Part shown: piece by piece, positions 5,506 to 6,126 of the stretch
How positions within the stretch are numbered: position 1 is the stretch's first letter
Layout: the number at the start of each line of letters is the position of its first letter
From: Clostridia bacterium
GTDB taxonomy: Bacteria > Bacillota > Clostridia > Oscillospirales > Acutalibacteraceae
Length of the DNA: 6,126 nucleotides
Assembly (NCBI GenBank): GCA_900771185.1
Contig: CAAGND010000016.1
Coordinates: 1 to 6,126 of the forward strand
Direction of reading: 5' to 3'
The notes under the pieces: generated by a model
Told to the model about the DNA's origin: nothing
The model's input: the letters and a program-made list of their open reading frames with translations, nothing else
The model's database searches: none
Translations under genes and position numbers: made by a program

Positions 5506-5861
5506 TTTTCATCAGAGTTGATGTGATTTAAGATATCATGACACACATCGTCAAAACACCGATGAATATCGGAATTTGAATATCTGAGTACAGTTAATCC
5601 CAAACTCCTCAAATAGTTGTCACGTTCTCTATCTTTTTGATGATGTTCCGTCTCATAATGCTGTGATCCATCCAGCTCTATAATTATATTCGATGAAGCT
5701 ATATAGAAATCAACAATGTAATCACCGATTACCTTCTGACGATGCACTGTTATCGGTAATGTTTTTAAAAAGTCATACCATAAATGGCGTTCTTCTTTTG
5801 TCATTTGCTTCCGAAGCATCTTTGAATTCCGAACAAGACTTTTGTGGTGCGTGTCATTCAT
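5487..5861 (-). CDS. DUF559 endonuclease-domain protein (Vsr-like, PD-(D/E)XK fold)
   Basis: The 124-residue protein matches DUF559 along its length: RKQMTKEERHLWYDFLK (17-33), RQKVIGDYIVDFY (41-53), IIIELDGSQHYE (59-70), DRERDNYLRSLG (77-88) and VLRYSN (91-96). D51, E62, D64 and H68 are the likely metal-binding and catalytic residues by analogy with very-short-patch-repair (Vsr) nucleases, so a DNA nicking or cutting role is plausible but untested for this family. The ATG at 5861 is supported by GAGGTG (5867-5872), 5 nt upstream, which is part of the right repeat arm. The stop lies in the left arm, so the C-terminal residues NTSSDG are repeat-encoded. No own promoter is seen; read-through from trxB is likely. 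The core is more AT-rich than neighbouring genes. Confidence 0.88.
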   Translation of the reverse strand: MNDTHHKSLVRNSKMLRKQMTKEERHLWYDFLKTLPITVHRQKVIGDYIVDFYIASSNIIIELDGSQHYETEHHQKDRERDNYLRSLGLTVLRYSNSDIHRCFDDVCHDILNHINSDENTSSDG

Positions 5862-5866
5862 AATAA

Positions 5867-5912
5867 CACCTCATCAGTCGCCTTCGGCGACAGCTTCTCC
5901 TCAAGGAGAAGC
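5867..5912 (-). repeat. Right arm of the cassette: two-hairpin repeat
   Basis: Read on the minus strand it starts with hairpin 1, GCTTCTCC-TTGA-GGAGAAGC (5912-5893), then hairpin 2, GTCGCC-GAA-GGCGAC (5891-5877), and ends in ATGAGGTG (5874-5867). Compared with the left arm, the outer pair of hairpin 1 changes from C-G to G-C and hairpin 2 has a different sequence but still pairs. ATGAGGTG doubles as the nuclease ribosome binding site. Confidence 0.9.
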
Positions 5913-6126
5913 CTACTGCCTGTCAATATAGCTGCATGCGGCAAGGGCAGCGACAGCACCGTCAGCAGCGGCAGTGGTGAGCTGACGCACCCGCTTTGTA
6001 CGGCAGTCACCCGCAGTATAGATGCCCGGCATTCCCGTCTCGCAGTCCTCGCCCGCTATAATATATCCGCCCTCATCGAGCTTTACCACATCCGCGAAAT
6101 TTCCGTTGTCAGGCATCTGACCGACC
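5913..6126 (-). CDS. trxB: Thioredoxin reductase, C-terminal part (cut by window edge)
   Basis: The minus frame is open from the window edge to TAG at 5915-5913 and gives about 71 residues. VGQMPDN at its start matches the VGxxPN turn of the FAD domain; then follow GYIIAGEDCETGMPGIYTAGDC and RQLTTAAADGAVAALAACSYI, the FAD-binding GIYAAGDxR...RQ...AAxDGxxAA signature ending typical of low-molecular-weight thioredoxin reductases. The enzyme uses NADPH to reduce thioredoxin in the cytoplasm. The CxxC and NADPH-binding parts lie outside the window, so a related flavoprotein such as AhpF or a ferredoxin-dependent variant cannot be fully excluded. The DUF559 cassette starts directly after its stop codon. 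Confidence 0.88.
   Translation of the reverse strand, partial: VGQMPDNGNFADVVKLDEGGYIIAGEDCETGMPGIYTAGDCRTKRVRQLTTAAADGAVAALAACSYIDRQ

Larger units (their letters stand above)
5459..5912 (-). mobile_element. Putative DUF559 nuclease cassette bounded by inverted two-hairpin repeats
   Basis: A 454-bp unit consists of one nuclease gene between two inverted 46-47 nt repeat arms. Both arms share CTTCTCCTTGAGGAGAAG and ATGAGGTG. The unit begins exactly at the base after the thioredoxin reductase stop codon and separates that gene from its terminator. No clear target-site duplication is visible. The layout resembles REP/RAYT pairs, in which a gene moves hairpin repeats, but with a Vsr-like nuclease instead of a Y1 transposase. 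Mobility is inferred from architecture and from my memory that such repeats are abundant in gut Clostridia. Confidence 0.6.

Overview
The window looks like chromosomal DNA of a gut-type member of the Clostridia, probably the Oscillospiraceae/Ruminococcaceae group. This is inferred from GC-moderate genes with AT-rich intergenic DNA, strong GGAGG-like ribosome binding sites, GTG and TTG starts, families common there (DUF6056, DUF6273, DUF559) and a two-hairpin repeat (CTTCTCC-TTGA-GGAGAAG ... ATGAGGTG) that I recall as widespread in that group. No species can be named from sequence alone.

Layout. 1-374 (minus, cut by the window edge) is the start of a fold-type I PLP aminotransferase. It is divergent from a complete HAD phosphatase gene (528-1175, plus); two back-to-back promoters between them overlap at their -35 boxes. 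A terminator at 1203-1228 follows the HAD gene. 1399-3610 (minus) is a two-gene operon: a secreted DUF6273 protein (TTG start) followed by a polytopic DUF6056-like membrane protein (GTG start, 32-nt overlap), driven by a clear promoter at 3636-3664. 3766-4125 (minus) encodes a four-helix-bundle protein of the S23/23S-rRNA-intervening-sequence family, with its own terminator.

4269-4618 (minus) is the gene for tmRNA (ssrA), and 4622-5083 (minus) is smpB, its protein partner. The smpB stop codon lies 3 nt before the tmRNA 5' end, so both parts of the trans-translation ribosome-rescue machinery probably come from one transcript, started at a near-consensus promoter (5126-5155). The tmRNA tag frame reads (I)NDNKTVLKAA, and no alanine codon is present at the expected resume site. 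The DNA between ssrA and the four-helix gene carries two interleaved inverted repeats.

5913-6126 (minus, cut by the edge) is the C-terminus of a thioredoxin reductase. Directly abutting its stop codon is a 454-bp unit (5459-5912): a small DUF559 (Vsr/PD-(D/E)XK-like) endonuclease gene between two inverted copies of a 46-47 nt two-hairpin repeat. The arms differ by compensatory changes that keep the hairpins, one arm supplies the ribosome binding site and the other the stop codon. This looks like a self-contained nuclease-plus-repeat mobile cassette and is the most interesting part of the window. A strong bidirectional hairpin terminator (5416-5444) lies just beyond it.
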